From an uncultured Odoribacter sp. (GTDB lineage: Bacteria > Bacteroidota > Bacteroidia > Bacteroidales > Marinifilaceae), in the NCBI GenBank assembly GCA_905193145.1, contig CAJJNP010000135.1, forward strand, positions 1 through 9,329: DNA of 9,329 nucleotides. Direction: 5' to 3'. The stretch's first letter is position 1. Every line of letters begins with the position of its first letter. Of the stretch, positions 1 through 7,792 are shown in pieces. The translations under genes and the position numbers were made by a program. Below the pieces are notes generated by a model, which was not told the DNA's origin, made no database searches, and saw only the letters and a program-made list of their open reading frames with translations.

Positions 1-29
1 CGTCTGAAAACGTATTAAAATATTTTTAT

Positions 30-995
30 ATGGTTGATATTAAGTCTGTTGCAAAGAAAGTGGTCTCTGATGAAGCTTTAGCTATACAGAATCTCTCGAA
101 CTTTATTGATGATGATTTCGAAAAAGTAGTCAATTTGATATATAAAAGTAAGGGCAGAGTGATTGTTACTGGCATAGGAAAAAGTGCTATTATTGCTCAA
201 AAAATTGTGGCAACATTTAATTCTACAGGTACCCCTGCTGTTTTTATGCATGCTGCCGATGCCATTCACGGTGACTTGGGAATGGTGTGTCACGATGATG
301 TTGTTATTTGTATTTCTAAAAGTGGTAATACTCCTGAAATTAAAGTTTTGATTCCGTTAATCCGTAATGTCGGCAATGATAAAATTGTTGCGATGGTATC
401 TAATACGGATTCTTTTTTGGCACATAATGCTGCTTATGTACTGAAAGCGCAAGTTGAACGGGAGGCTTGTCCGAATAATCTGGCTCCAACTACATCTACT
501 ACAGCCCAATTGGTGATGGGGGATGCATTGGCAATTTGTTTGATTCAATGCAGAAGCTTTTCTAGTCGTGATTTTGCGAAATATCATCCTGGCGGTTCGT
601 TGGGTAAGCGTTTGTATACCCGGGTGTCTGATGTATACGATTCTGAAAATCGTCCGCATGTGTCGTTGGAGGATGGTATACGTAAGGTGATTTTGGAAAT
701 GTCCGGAGGACGCTTGGGTGCTGTTGCAGTGACTGATGATGAAGGGCATCTTTTGGGAATTATTACGGATGGCGATTTGAGACGAATGCTGGAAAAATAC
801 CAGGATGTCGATCCCTTGAGAGCTAAGGATATCATGTCTGTCTCTCCGAAAACCATTTCTGAAGAGGAATTGGCATATAATGCTTTTCAGAAGATGGAAC
901 AGAACAGTATTACCCAATTAATCGTAGTAAGTGAAGGGAATGTCTATAAAGGTATGGTACATATCCATGACATTCTTCGGGAAGGAGTTGTCTGA
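30..995 (+). CDS. kdsD: Arabinose-5-phosphate isomerase (SIS-CBS-CBS, KdsD/KpsF/GutQ family)
   Basis: Probably interconverts D-ribulose 5-phosphate and D-arabinose 5-phosphate in the cytoplasm, the first step toward Kdo, the inner-core sugar of lipopolysaccharide. The 321-residue length and architecture fit the family. An SIS domain spans about residues 30-180, with VTGIGKS at 46-52, HAADAIHGDLGM at about 74-85, SKSGNT at 96-101 and YHPGGSLGK at 185-193. Two CBS repeats follow, at about 205-260 and 267-321. The frame is open to the left edge, but ATG at 30 gives the normal family N-terminus. No promoter is visible in the 29 bases upstream, so it may lie outside the window. The next gene starts 38 bases downstream on the same strand. 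KdsD, KpsF and GutQ paralogues differ little in sequence. The core lipopolysaccharide role is inferred from lptB nearby and from the absence of capsule or sugar-alcohol genes. Confidence 0.93.
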   Translation: MVDIKSVAKKVVSDEALAIQNLSNFIDDDFEKVVNLIYKSKGRVIVTGIGKSAIIAQKIVATFNSTGTPAVFMHAADAIHGDLGMVCHDDVVICISKSGNTPEIKVLIPLIRNVGNDKIVAMVSNTDSFLAHNAAYVLKAQVEREACPNNLAPTTSTTAQLVMGDALAICLIQCRSFSSRDFAKYHPGGSLGKRLYTRVSDVYDSENRPHVSLEDGIRKVILEMSGGRLGAVAVTDDEGHLLGIITDGDLRRMLEKYQDVDPLRAKDIMSVSPKTISEEELAYNAFQKMEQNSITQLIVVSEGNVYKGMVHIHDILREGVV

Positions 996-1033
996 TTTGA
1001 TATGTAATCAGCAAATTTAATTTATAAAAAATA

Positions 1034-3520
1034 ATGATGCAGGGTTGGGGTATAATATTATTGTTGTTTGCTTTTAATGTCGCATTTGCTCAAAGCACTC
1101 GTGTGCGGGGTAAGGTGACCGATGCAAAAACGGGAGAGGTGTTGCCTTTAGTGAGTGTTGTCTTTAAAGGTACGACCGTCGGTATTGCTACTGATTTTGA
1201 TGGTATGTATTCACTGGAAACGCGTGAAAATGTTTCTGAGGTAGAGGCTTCCTTGATTGGCTATGTTTCTCAAAAGGTTAAAATTATTCCCGGAGCATTC
1301 AATACGGTGGATTTTGCTTTGGAGCCACAGGCTTTCGACTTGGATGAAGTACAGGTGACTCCTGGAGAAAATCCTGCACATGCTATTTTACGTAATGTGA
1401 TTAAAAATAAATCGAAAAATAGTCGTTCAGCTTTGTCGGAATATTATTGTCAGACCTATACAAAGATGGAACTTGATTTGACGAATATTAAACCGGGCTT
1501 TAAGAATAAGAAATTGCAAAAGAATTTCGGTTTTATTTTTAACCACATGGATACCTCTGTCGTCACTGGAAAAGCATATTTGCCGGTGATGATTTCTGAA
1601 TCCTCTGCTGATTATTATTTTAGAAAATCTCCGCCTTTATCTCGTGAAATCGTCAAAGCCAGTCGGATATCGGGTATTGAGGAGGATTATACATTGGCAC
1701 AATTTACCGGGCATCTGCATGTAAACATTAATCTGTATGATAATTTTATAGATGTCTTTGAAGTGCGTTTCGCAAGTCCGTTGGCCGATCATGGAAGGAT
1801 GTTTTATAAGTACTTTCTGATTGATAGTATGAATGTTGATGGACGAAAGACGTATAAGATTCGGTTTCATCCGAAAGCTTTTTCTACTCCCGTATTGGAT
1901 GGAGAAGTCAATATTGACTCTGCCACTTGGGCTTTGCAGTCTGCACATGTAAAAATGGTGAAGGGGCTTAATGTCAATTGGATTAGACATCTTGTTTTGG
2001 ATAATGAGAATTATTGGGTGGATGATTCGGTCTGGTTTCCGAAGCAGGATAAGATATTTGCCGACTTTTCTATTTTTATGTCTGATTCCGCTAAAATGGT
2101 CTCTTTTCTGGGACATCGGCAGGTCGATTATTCAAATGTCCGTTTGAATCCGGGCATCCCCAAAGAGGTTGCACGAATGGACAATAATGTCATGATTAAT
2201 AGCGGAGTGTTGAAAAACGATGAACATTATTGGGATTCTGTTCGCCCGTATAGTTTGAGTGCCAAAGAGAAGTCGATATATGGGATGGTCGATTCTGTGA
2301 AAAATGTACCGTTGTACCAGACTTTTTATGATATTGTCTCAATGGCATTAGGGGGCTATTATGATACAAAATATCTTGAATTTGGACCATATTATAAACT
2401 GGTGAGTTTTAATGACCAAGAGGGATGCCGTTTCCAGTTGGGGGCGCGTACTACAACAGATTTTAGTCGCACAATACGTCTTTCTGGATATGGAGCATAT
2501 GGATTGAAGGACCATAAGTGGAAGGGCGGAGGAGGTATTGAATATGCTTTTCGGGAATTGCCAACTTCTAAATTGAATGTTGCTTTTAAACATGATATGG
2601 TGCAATTGGGAGCTGGTGTAAATGCTCTTACGGAGAGTAATATTTTGAGTTCTGTTTTCTCTCGGGGCAGTGACGACCGCTTGACGATGGTTAATCAACT
2701 GGACCTAGATTTTGAACAGGAGTGGCGACAGGGAATCAGTAATACGGTCGGCGTGCAATTTAGGGAAATATTTGCCAATGGAGATGTTCCGTTTGTGCGT
2801 CCGGATGGAACTCCTTTGTCTACAATTTCATCGACGATTGTGCATTTGAATACTCGCTTGTCAAAGAATGAGATTATTGTTCGTAAGCCGTTTGATAAGT
2901 ATTCTTTGGGCTCTGATTATCCTATATTGAGCATTGATTTGGCTGCCGGCATCAAAGGTGTCTTTAAAAACGATTATGAGTTTTATCGGTTGGTTGCTTC
3001 TATCAATTATAGTCTGCAAATTTCACCGATTGGGACTTCTGAATTCTTTTTGACCGGAGGTAAAATATTTGGTAAGGTTCCTTATCCACTTTTGAAGTTG
3101 CATGAAGGGAATGCAACCTATTTTTATGATTCCTACGCATTCTCTTGTATGAATTATTATGAGTTCGCATCGGATGCATGGTTCTCTTTTTTCTATGAAC
3201 ATCATTTCAAAGGTTTTTTCTTGGGCAAAATACCTTTGATGAAAAAGTTGAAGTGGCGTGAGGTCTTTGTGTTTAAAGGGTTGATAGGTACTTTGGCTGA
3301 TAAGAATAATGGTAATCTTGAAAACACTGATGCTATATTGCGTTTCCCTGCCGGTTTAGGAGCTGTATCGAAACCATATTTTGAAACTGGAATCGGTATT
3401 GAGAATATCTTCCGGCTTTTCAGGGTGGATGCAATTTGGCGTTTGACCCATCGCAAAGGGATGCCCGGACAGGATATTCAGAATTTTGCAGTGAATATTT
3501 CGGTGAATTTGAATTTCTAG
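1034..3520 (+). CDS. Exported outer-membrane protein, CarboxypepD_reg-like domain plus DUF5686-type beta-barrel
   Basis: The biochemical role of this family is unknown to me. The 828-residue product starts with a signal peptide (hydrophobic IILLLFAFNVAFA, likely cut before Q20). Residues about 22-105 form a carboxypeptidase-regulatory-like beta-sandwich: it opens with VRGKVTDAKTGE, contains IATDFDGMYSL, and ends near LDEVQV. TonB-dependent receptors of Bacteroidetes share this N-terminal module, but I see no TonB plug. The remaining 700 or so residues resemble DUF5686, with many alternating aromatic strands in the second half. The chain ends in NISVNLNF, and a terminal phenylalanine is typical of proteins folded by the BAM complex. 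An in-frame stop lies three codons upstream of ATG 1034; ATG 1037 is an equally possible start. It sits between kdsD and lptB and is probably co-transcribed with kdsD, since no promoter is seen in the 38-base gap. Confidence 0.85.
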   Translation: MMQGWGIILLLFAFNVAFAQSTRVRGKVTDAKTGEVLPLVSVVFKGTTVGIATDFDGMYSLETRENVSEVEASLIGYVSQKVKIIPGAFNTVDFALEPQAFDLDEVQVTPGENPAHAILRNVIKNKSKNSRSALSEYYCQTYTKMELDLTNIKPGFKNKKLQKNFGFIFNHMDTSVVTGKAYLPVMISESSADYYFRKSPPLSREIVKASRISGIEEDYTLAQFTGHLHVNINLYDNFIDVFEVRFASPLADHGRMFYKYFLIDSMNVDGRKTYKIRFHPKAFSTPVLDGEVNIDSATWALQSAHVKMVKGLNVNWIRHLVLDNENYWVDDSVWFPKQDKIFADFSIFMSDSAKMVSFLGHRQVDYSNVRLNPGIPKEVARMDNNVMINSGVLKNDEHYWDSVRPYSLSAKEKSIYGMVDSVKNVPLYQTFYDIVSMALGGYYDTKYLEFGPYYKLVSFNDQEGCRFQLGARTTTDFSRTIRLSGYGAYGLKDHKWKGGGGIEYAFRELPTSKLNVAFKHDMVQLGAGVNALTESNILSSVFSRGSDDRLTMVNQLDLDFEQEWRQGISNTVGVQFREIFANGDVPFVRPDGTPLSTISSTIVHLNTRLSKNEIIVRKPFDKYSLGSDYPILSIDLAAGIKGVFKNDYEFYRLVASINYSLQISPIGTSEFFLTGGKIFGKVPYPLLKLHEGNATYFYDSYAFSCMNYYEFASDAWFSFFYEHHFKGFFLGKIPLMKKLKWREVFVFKGLIGTLADKNNGNLENTDAILRFPAGLGAVSKPYFETGIGIENIFRLFRVDAIWRLTHRKGMPGQDIQNFAVNISVNLNF

Positions 3521-3522
3521 TT

Positions 3523-3530
3523 TATCTTTG
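3523..3530 (+). promoter_or_regulatory. Possible -7 promoter element for lptB
   Basis: TATCTTTG matches the Bacteroides TAnnTTTG element and would start a transcript about 15 bases before the lptB ATG. No good TTTG lies 19-21 bases upstream; the nearest is TTTC at 3498-3501, inside the end of the preceding gene. This would give lptB a promoter independent of the upstream gene. Inference from motif and position only. Confidence 0.45.
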
Positions 3531-3550
3531 TTGCGTAAAAAACATGGACC

Positions 3551-4282
3551 ATGAAATTAAGAGCAGAACATCTGATAAAAAAATATAAAAGTCGTACCGT
3601 AGTTAAAGACGTGTCTGTTGATGTTGAACAAGGTGAGATTGTGGGCTTGTTGGGACCCAATGGTGCTGGTAAGACGACCTCTTTTTACATGATTGTTGGT
3701 TTGATAACCCCCAATGGTGGACGTATTTTTTTGGATGATCGCGAAATTACAAAGGAGCCTGTGTATCGGCGTGCCCAATTGGGAGTAGGGTATTTGGCAC
3801 AGGAGGCTTCTGTGTTTCGGCGCTTAAGTGTTGAAGACAATATCAGAGCGGTATTGGAAATGACAACGATGAGTAAGGAAGAACAGAAAGCCCGTTTGGA
3901 AGAGATGTTAGACGAATTTGGTCTGCAACACATCCGTAAAAGCTTGGGTATTCAGTTGTCCGGTGGTGAACGCCGTCGTACTGAAATCGCACGTGCGCTT
4001 TCAATCCGTCCTAAATTTATCTTGTTGGACGAACCGTTTGCTGGAGTAGACCCTATTGCGGTAGAAGATATCCAGTCTATCGTGAAAAAATTGAAAGATA
4101 AAAATATCGGAATTTTGATTACCGATCATAATGTACAGGAAACTCTTTCGATTACCGATCGTGCATACTTGCTTTATGACGGACGTATTTTACAAGCCGG
4201 TACTGCCGAGCATTTGGCTGCAGACCCGGAAGTTCGTCGGGTTTATTTGGGTAAAAACTTTGAGCTTCGTCGTAAAAAATAA
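3551..4282 (+). CDS. lptB: Lipopolysaccharide export ABC transporter ATP-binding protein LptB
   Basis: ATPase subunit that works with LptF and LptG in the inner membrane to extract lipopolysaccharide and push it along the Lpt bridge. The 243-residue length is typical of LptB. All ATPase motifs are intact: Walker [10 protein letters not shown] at 35-43, Q-loop glutamine 84 in [10 protein letters not shown], signature LSGGE at 136-140, Walker B FILLDE at 156-161, and H-loop histidine 193 in TDHNV. The [12 protein letters not shown] stretch and the [11 protein letters not shown] segment separate LptB from generic branched-chain amino acid transporters such as LivF and LivG. ATG 3551 begins the usual MKLRAEHL start; an earlier ATG at 3544 is out of frame. 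It may be read from its own promoter at 3523 or through from the upstream gene. Its stop abuts the stop of the convergent amidohydrolase gene. Confidence 0.95.
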   Translation: MKLRAEHLIKKYKSRTVVKDVSVDVEQGEIVGLLGPNGAGKTTSFYMIVGLITPNGGRIFLDDREITKEPVYRRAQLGVGYLAQEASVFRRLSVEDNIRAVLEMTTMSKEEQKARLEEMLDEFGLQHIRKSLGIQLSGGERRRTEIARALSIRPKFILLDEPFAGVDPIAVEDIQSIVKKLKDKNIGILITDHNVQETLSITDRAYLLYDGRILQAGTAEHLAADPEVRRVYLGKNFELRRKK

Positions 4283-5425
4283 TCATTCTTTTTCTGTTTC
4301 TTCCACTGCTATCTGGTAAAACATTTGCGCTCCGGCTTCAATGATTGTGTTGGGAAAATCATATGTAGGAGTATGAAGTGCCGGTTGTTGCTCTCCTGCT
4401 CCAAGACCGAACATGGCTCCAGGAATATGTTGTGTGAATAGACCGAAATCTTCTCCCCAGGTGAAAGGGCAATTTGTCTCTACATATGTTAGTCCGTTTT
4501 TTATCGCTGCCTGTTTGATGACACTCACGGCTGCTGCTTGGTTTTCATTGGCAGTAAAGGATTCTAGCCATTCCGTTGAAAAGCGTAGTGCAGGATAATT
4601 TTCCTTTAATTGCTTGACTAACTTTTCAAGTTTATCTGTGTGTATTTTTAAATGCTGTGCTGTAGAGGCTCGCATTGTCAAACGAATCACTCCGCTTCCT
4701 GCTGCAACACCATAAGCTTCCTCTCCTATATGAAGTTCTATAAGAGTGGTGCGAAAATAATCTTGCATTTCCGGTTCTCCTTGGTTCCAGCTCATGGTTT
4801 TTTCTAAAATGTTTAGTAAAGCAGCTGTCGGTGATATAGCTTTTTCCGGTTCTGCTGCATGTGATGTCTTGCCTTCAACTTGTATGGAGCAGCTAATGAC
4901 TGAGCAGGTGAAACTGCCTTCCCGGCATACGACAGCTTTTAACGGAAAACCTGGCAGGTTATGTAATGCGTAAGCTTTATCTATATGCATATTTTGAAAA
5001 AAAGGATGTTCTAGCACTTGTCTTGCTCCTTGACCGGTTTCCTCTGCCGGTTGAAATAGTAGCAGAACTTTGCCTTTTTTTAATGGAAATTGGTGTAATA
5101 GATTGGCCATTGCTAGAAGTATGGTTGTGTGCCCGTCATGTCCGCATTTGTGTGATACGCCCGGATTGTCGGAGTGATAAAAGCAGGATTGTGTTTCGTT
5201 TACGGCAACGGCATCAATGTCTGCACGGAATAAAATGGTGGGACCTTCTGATGAAAAGACATACTTTGCAATTACTCCATGTCCGCCGATATGGGTGTGT
5301 ATTTGGGTGTTGCCTAATTTTTTGAGCACTTCAACTATTTTTGAAGCCGTGCGTATTTCCAGACCGGATAGTTCCGGATGTTGGTGGAAATCTTCTCTTA
5401 AACTATAAAGCTCCTCTGTCTGCAT
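4283..5425 (-). CDS. M20D-type amidohydrolase (metal-dependent peptidase/deacylase family)
   Basis: A 380-residue hydrolase of the M20 family, subfamily D, whose members split N-acyl amino acids (hippurate, IAA-amino acids, N-acetyl-diaminopimelate). The exact substrate cannot be read from the sequence. The family pattern is complete: DFHQHPELS at 12-20, the metal-site segment CGHDGH at 94-99 (C94 and H96 as likely ligands), QPAEE at 125-129 (E128 as likely general base, E129 as ligand), ALHNLPGFP at 153-161 with H155, and a last ligand H351 in the C-terminal GAGEQQPALHTPTYDFP segment. The central part from about 178 to 290 is the small dimerisation domain, with the conserved GKTSHAAEPEKA stretch. 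There is no signal peptide, so it is probably cytoplasmic. Transcription is convergent with lptB, sharing no intergenic base. Confidence 0.92.
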   Translation of the reverse strand: MQTEELYSLREDFHQHPELSGLEIRTASKIVEVLKKLGNTQIHTHIGGHGVIAKYVFSSEGPTILFRADIDAVAVNETQSCFYHSDNPGVSHKCGHDGHTTILLAMANLLHQFPLKKGKVLLLFQPAEETGQGARQVLEHPFFQNMHIDKAYALHNLPGFPLKAVVCREGSFTCSVISCSIQVEGKTSHAAEPEKAISPTAALLNILEKTMSWNQGEPEMQDYFRTTLIELHIGEEAYGVAAGSGVIRLTMRASTAQHLKIHTDKLEKLVKQLKENYPALRFSTEWLESFTANENQAAAVSVIKQAAIKNGLTYVETNCPFTWGEDFGLFTQHIPGAMFGLGAGEQQPALHTPTYDFPNTIIEAGAQMFYQIAVEETEKE

Positions 5426-5445
5426 ATTTGTTGGAATTTGATTTC

Positions 5446-5453
5446 TAAAGATA
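5446..5453 (-). promoter_or_regulatory. Possible -7 promoter element for the amidohydrolase gene
   Basis: On the minus strand this reads TATCTTTA, one mismatch from TAnnTTTG. It would start transcription about 10-15 bases before the ATG that ends at 5425. No TTTG is found at the expected distance upstream, so the call is weak. Confidence 0.35.
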
Positions 5454-5475
5454 GGGATTATTTTTATGCTGGGAG

Positions 5476-5506
5476 TTTGTGCATTTAAATATGTTGTTTA
5501 TATTTG
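5476..5506 (+). promoter_or_regulatory. Bacteroides-type promoter of tRNA-Gly
   Basis: TTTG at 5476-5479 and TATATTTG at 5499-5506 are separated by 19 bases, matching both parts of the Bacteroides housekeeping promoter. The start point would fall near 5511-5515, about 10 bases before the mature tRNA. Confidence 0.8.
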
Positions 5507-5521
5507 CACTATCTTTCAATT

Positions 5522-5594
5522 GCGACAATAGCTCAGTTGGTAGAGCGTTGGCTTCCCAAGCCGAAGGTCGCGGGTTCGAGCCCCGTTTGTCGCT
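5522..5594 (+). tRNA. tRNA-Gly (anticodon CCC)
   Basis: Full cloverleaf of 73 bases. Acceptor stem GCGACAA (5522-5528) pairs with TTGTCGC (5587-5593), followed by discriminator T. The D stem is GCTC/GAGC. The anticodon stem TTGGC/GCCGA closes loop TTCCCAA with anticodon CCC at 5555-5557, reading GGG glycine codons. The T arm GCGGG/CCCGT has loop TTCGAGC. No CCA is encoded. It is a single-gene unit with its own promoter and terminator. Confidence 0.96.
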
Positions 5595-5600
5595 CTTTAT

Positions 5601-5635
5601 AGACAGACTTCTGATAAGGGAGTCTGTCTTTTTTT
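5601..5635 (+). terminator. Intrinsic terminator of tRNA-Gly
   Basis: A perfect 9-base stem, AGACAGACT (5601-5609) with AGTCTGTCT (5621-5629), encloses an 11-base loop. The last two T's of the right arm continue into a T run to 5635. It starts six bases past the tRNA 3' end. Confidence 0.9.
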
Positions 5636-5676
5636 ATGATTCTATGGATAATGTTTTTCTATTTTAAAAAATTTAC

Positions 5677-5684
5677 TATCTTTG
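5677..5684 (+). promoter_or_regulatory. Likely -7 promoter element for the family 20 glycoside hydrolase gene
   Basis: TATCTTTG fits TAnnTTTG and would give a leader of roughly 25-30 bases before the start codon. The matching upstream element is poor: only a T-rich GTTTTT at 5653-5658 lies at about the right distance. The preceding tRNA-Gly terminator makes an independent promoter here necessary. Confidence 0.6.
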
Positions 5685-5715
5685 AACATCTAATATAGAA
5701 ATCTTTAAAATAGGA

Positions 5716-7686
5716 ATGTATATGAAGTTAATTAATCGAATTTGTTTGTTGCTGGTTGCGTGGGGGCTACTAGGTTTGGCAGCAGCGTTTGCTGCAAATG
5801 ATGAAAAACCGTTTGTAATTCCGGAGTTGAAGGAATGGAAGGGCGGAGAAGGTGTATTTGTTCCGACTAGGCAAAGTCGGATTGTTTGCTCCAAAGGCCA
5901 GAAGGAATTGTTGCGTATTGGTGAGATGCTGGCAGAAGATTGTCGCCTCATGTTTGGATATGCTCCTGAAGTTGTAGAAGGAAAGGCACAGAAAGGGGAT
6001 TTGGCTTTACAGCTGAATAAAGATAAGAAGTTGGGCAAAGAGGGATATACTATCCGTATTGCTGATCGTGTCACGTTGGCGGCCCCGGAACCTATTGGAG
6101 TATATTGGGGAACGCGTACTCTGCTGCAAATGGCAGAGCAACAGGATGACCATCACTTGCCTCAGGGAACAGTCCGTGATTATCCTGATTATGAAATGCG
6201 GGGATTTATGATTGATTGTGGGCGTAAATTTATTCCTTTGAATGCTTTGCAGGATTATGTTCGGGTTATGGCTTATTATAAAATGAATACGCTGCAGATT
6301 CATTTGAATGATAATGGTTTCAAACAGTTTTTCAACCATGATTGGAATCAGACTTACGCTGCTTTCCGTTTGGAATCGGAAACTTTCCCCGGTTTGGCTG
6401 CAAGGGATGGATATTATACGAAACAGGAATTTATTGACTTGCAAAAGCAGGCAGAAGCTTGTTTTGTTGAAATTATTCCGGAAATAGATGCTCCCGCCCA
6501 TACATTGGCCTTCACTCATTATAAACCAGAAATTGGTAGTGAAAAATATGGCATGGACCATTTGGATTTGTTCCACCCCGAGACCTATAAATTTATGGAT
6601 GCACTTTTTAAAGAGTATCTCGAAGGGGAGGAACCGGTATTCCGAGGACCAAGAGTTCATATTGGTACGGATGAATATTCTAATAAAGATCAGAAGGTGG
6701 TGGAAAAATTCCGCGAATTTACCGACCGGTATATTCGTTATGTTGAGAGCTTCGGTAAGCAGGCATGTATGTGGGGGGCTCTGACTCATGCTAAGGGAGA
6801 AACTCCTGTGAAATCTGAAAATGTTATTATTTCTGCTTGGTCTAAAGATTATGTCGATCCTTTTGAGATGGTAAAACAAGGTTATAAATTGATCAGTATT
6901 CCCGACGGACTTTTGTATATTGTTCCGGCTGCCGGTTATTATTATGACTATTTGAATACTCAATATTTATATGATTCTTGGACTCCGGCTATGGTGGGAC
7001 GTTCTGTGTTTGATGAAAAGGATCCGGCTATTTTGGGAGGAATGTTCGCTGTATGGAACGATCAGGTGGGTAATGGAGTTTCTGTCAAGGACATATATCA
7101 TCGTGTCTACCCTGCTATGCAGACTTTGGCTGTAAAAATGTGGACTGGCAAATCGGTTACTTTGCCTTTTGCTGATTTTGAAGGTAAACGTTCCGGTTTG
7201 AGTGAAGCTCCTGGGGTTAATCAGTTGGGGCGTATCGGTAAAAATACCGGGGTCGTTTATGAGCAGGCGGTTGTTACGCCGGGAAGTCGGTTGCCTTATC
7301 GGGAAATAGGCTATAACTATCGGGTAAGTTTTGATATAGAAGTGGCTGACGAAGCCAAAGGTACGGTGCTTTTTAGTTCTCCTGACGCTGTGTTTTATCT
7401 CTCCGATCCGATTCGTGGTATGTTGGGATTTGTCCGTGATAGTTATTTGAATACTTTCTGTCAGAATATTCTGAAAGGCGAACGCTTGCATATAGCCGTT
7501 GAAGGGGATAATGCTTCTACACGTCTTTATGTCAATGGTAAATTGGTGGACGAGTTGGGAAAGACAAAGTTATATTTTAATGATGGCAAAACCAGCATGA
7601 ATTATTTACGAACCTTGGTATTCCCGTTGGAGCAGGCTGGTGATTTTAAGAGTAAAATAACGAATTTGAAAGTAGAAAAGTTGTAA
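5716..7686 (+). CDS. Secreted glycoside hydrolase family 20 enzyme (beta-N-acetylhexosaminidase-like)
   Basis: Likely exo-enzyme that removes terminal N-acetylhexosamine units (or a disaccharide such as lacto-N-biose) from glycans in the periplasm or outside the cell. The 656 residues start with a signal peptide ending near AAAFA-AN. ATG 5722, giving MKLINR, is an equally likely start, as neither has a ribosome site. Residues about 30-155 fit the small N-terminal GH20b domain and about 156-475 the TIM barrel. Expected pocket residues are visible: R170 in MIDCGRKF, PEIDAPAH at 255-262, the catalytic pair D319-E320 in HIGTDE (315-320), W353, W375, Y409-Y-D411, and W447-N-D449. The family usually has HIGGDE and W-x-E at the third and last of these. 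After 500, a beta-rich region with RLYVNGKLVDELG resembles a LamG/concanavalin-like lectin domain. There is no lipobox. The barrel-protein gene follows after 73 bases. Confidence 0.88.
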   Translation: MYMKLINRICLLLVAWGLLGLAAAFAANDEKPFVIPELKEWKGGEGVFVPTRQSRIVCSKGQKELLRIGEMLAEDCRLMFGYAPEVVEGKAQKGDLALQLNKDKKLGKEGYTIRIADRVTLAAPEPIGVYWGTRTLLQMAEQQDDHHLPQGTVRDYPDYEMRGFMIDCGRKFIPLNALQDYVRVMAYYKMNTLQIHLNDNGFKQFFNHDWNQTYAAFRLESETFPGLAARDGYYTKQEFIDLQKQAEACFVEIIPEIDAPAHTLAFTHYKPEIGSEKYGMDHLDLFHPETYKFMDALFKEYLEGEEPVFRGPRVHIGTDEYSNKDQKVVEKFREFTDRYIRYVESFGKQACMWGALTHAKGETPVKSENVIISAWSKDYVDPFEMVKQGYKLISIPDGLLYIVPAAGYYYDYLNTQYLYDSWTPAMVGRSVFDEKDPAILGGMFAVWNDQVGNGVSVKDIYHRVYPAMQTLAVKMWTGKSVTLPFADFEGKRSGLSEAPGVNQLGRIGKNTGVVYEQAVVTPGSRLPYREIGYNYRVSFDIEVADEAKGTVLFSSPDAVFYLSDPIRGMLGFVRDSYLNTFCQNILKGERLHIAVEGDNASTRLYVNGKLVDELGKTKLYFNDGKTSMNYLRTLVFPLEQAGDFKSKITNLKVEKL

Positions 7687-7721
7687 TATCTGCTAGAATT
7701 ATTTGAATATTCTGTATTTTT

Positions 7722-7792
7722 ACGCCCAGTAAAATTATTATATATAAATCATAATCAATATGTTTTATAAATACATTTACTGGGCGTTTTTT
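7722..7792 (+). repeat. 12-base perfect inverted repeat plus T run over the start of the next gene
   Basis: ACGCCCAGTAAA at 7722-7733 is the exact reverse complement of TTTACTGGGCGT at 7776-7787. The right arm runs directly into TTTTTT (7787-7792). The 42-base AT-rich spacer holds the start codon of the barrel-protein gene (7760-7762), and the right arm lies within its codons 6-10. A weaker inner stem, TATAAA at 7743-7748 with TTTATA at 7764-7769, could stack inside. It could end transcription from the glycoside hydrolase gene or attenuate or mask the start of the next gene. The spacer is long for a standard terminator. Confidence 0.6.

Noticed and set aside
21..28. TATTTTTA, one base from a Bacteroides -7 element, before kdsD.
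   Set aside because: A start about 6-8 bases after it would lie at or past the ATG at 30, and no upstream element can be seen.
992..1011. Small hairpin CTGATT/AATCAG just after the kdsD stop, a possible terminator.
   Set aside because: Only six AT-rich pairs with an 8-base loop and no T run after it, so too weak to call.
3544..3588. ATG at 3544 opening a tiny reading frame that overlaps the lptB start.
   Set aside because: It is out of frame with lptB and stops after about 14 codons. No sign that it is a leader peptide.
5479..5667. Open frame on the plus strand across the tRNA-Gly gene.
   Set aside because: It lies over a tRNA, its promoter and its terminator, so it is not a protein gene.
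6007..6963. Long minus-strand open frame (318 codons) opposite the GH20 gene.
   Set aside because: The GH20 motifs on the plus strand prove the coding strand. The minus frame shows no recognisable protein features.
7698..7737. Search for a promoter of the barrel-protein gene (for example ATTATTTG at 7698 or TAAAATTA at 7730).
   Set aside because: Each has at least two mismatches to TAnnTTTG or wrong spacing to any TTTG, so no promoter is annotated.
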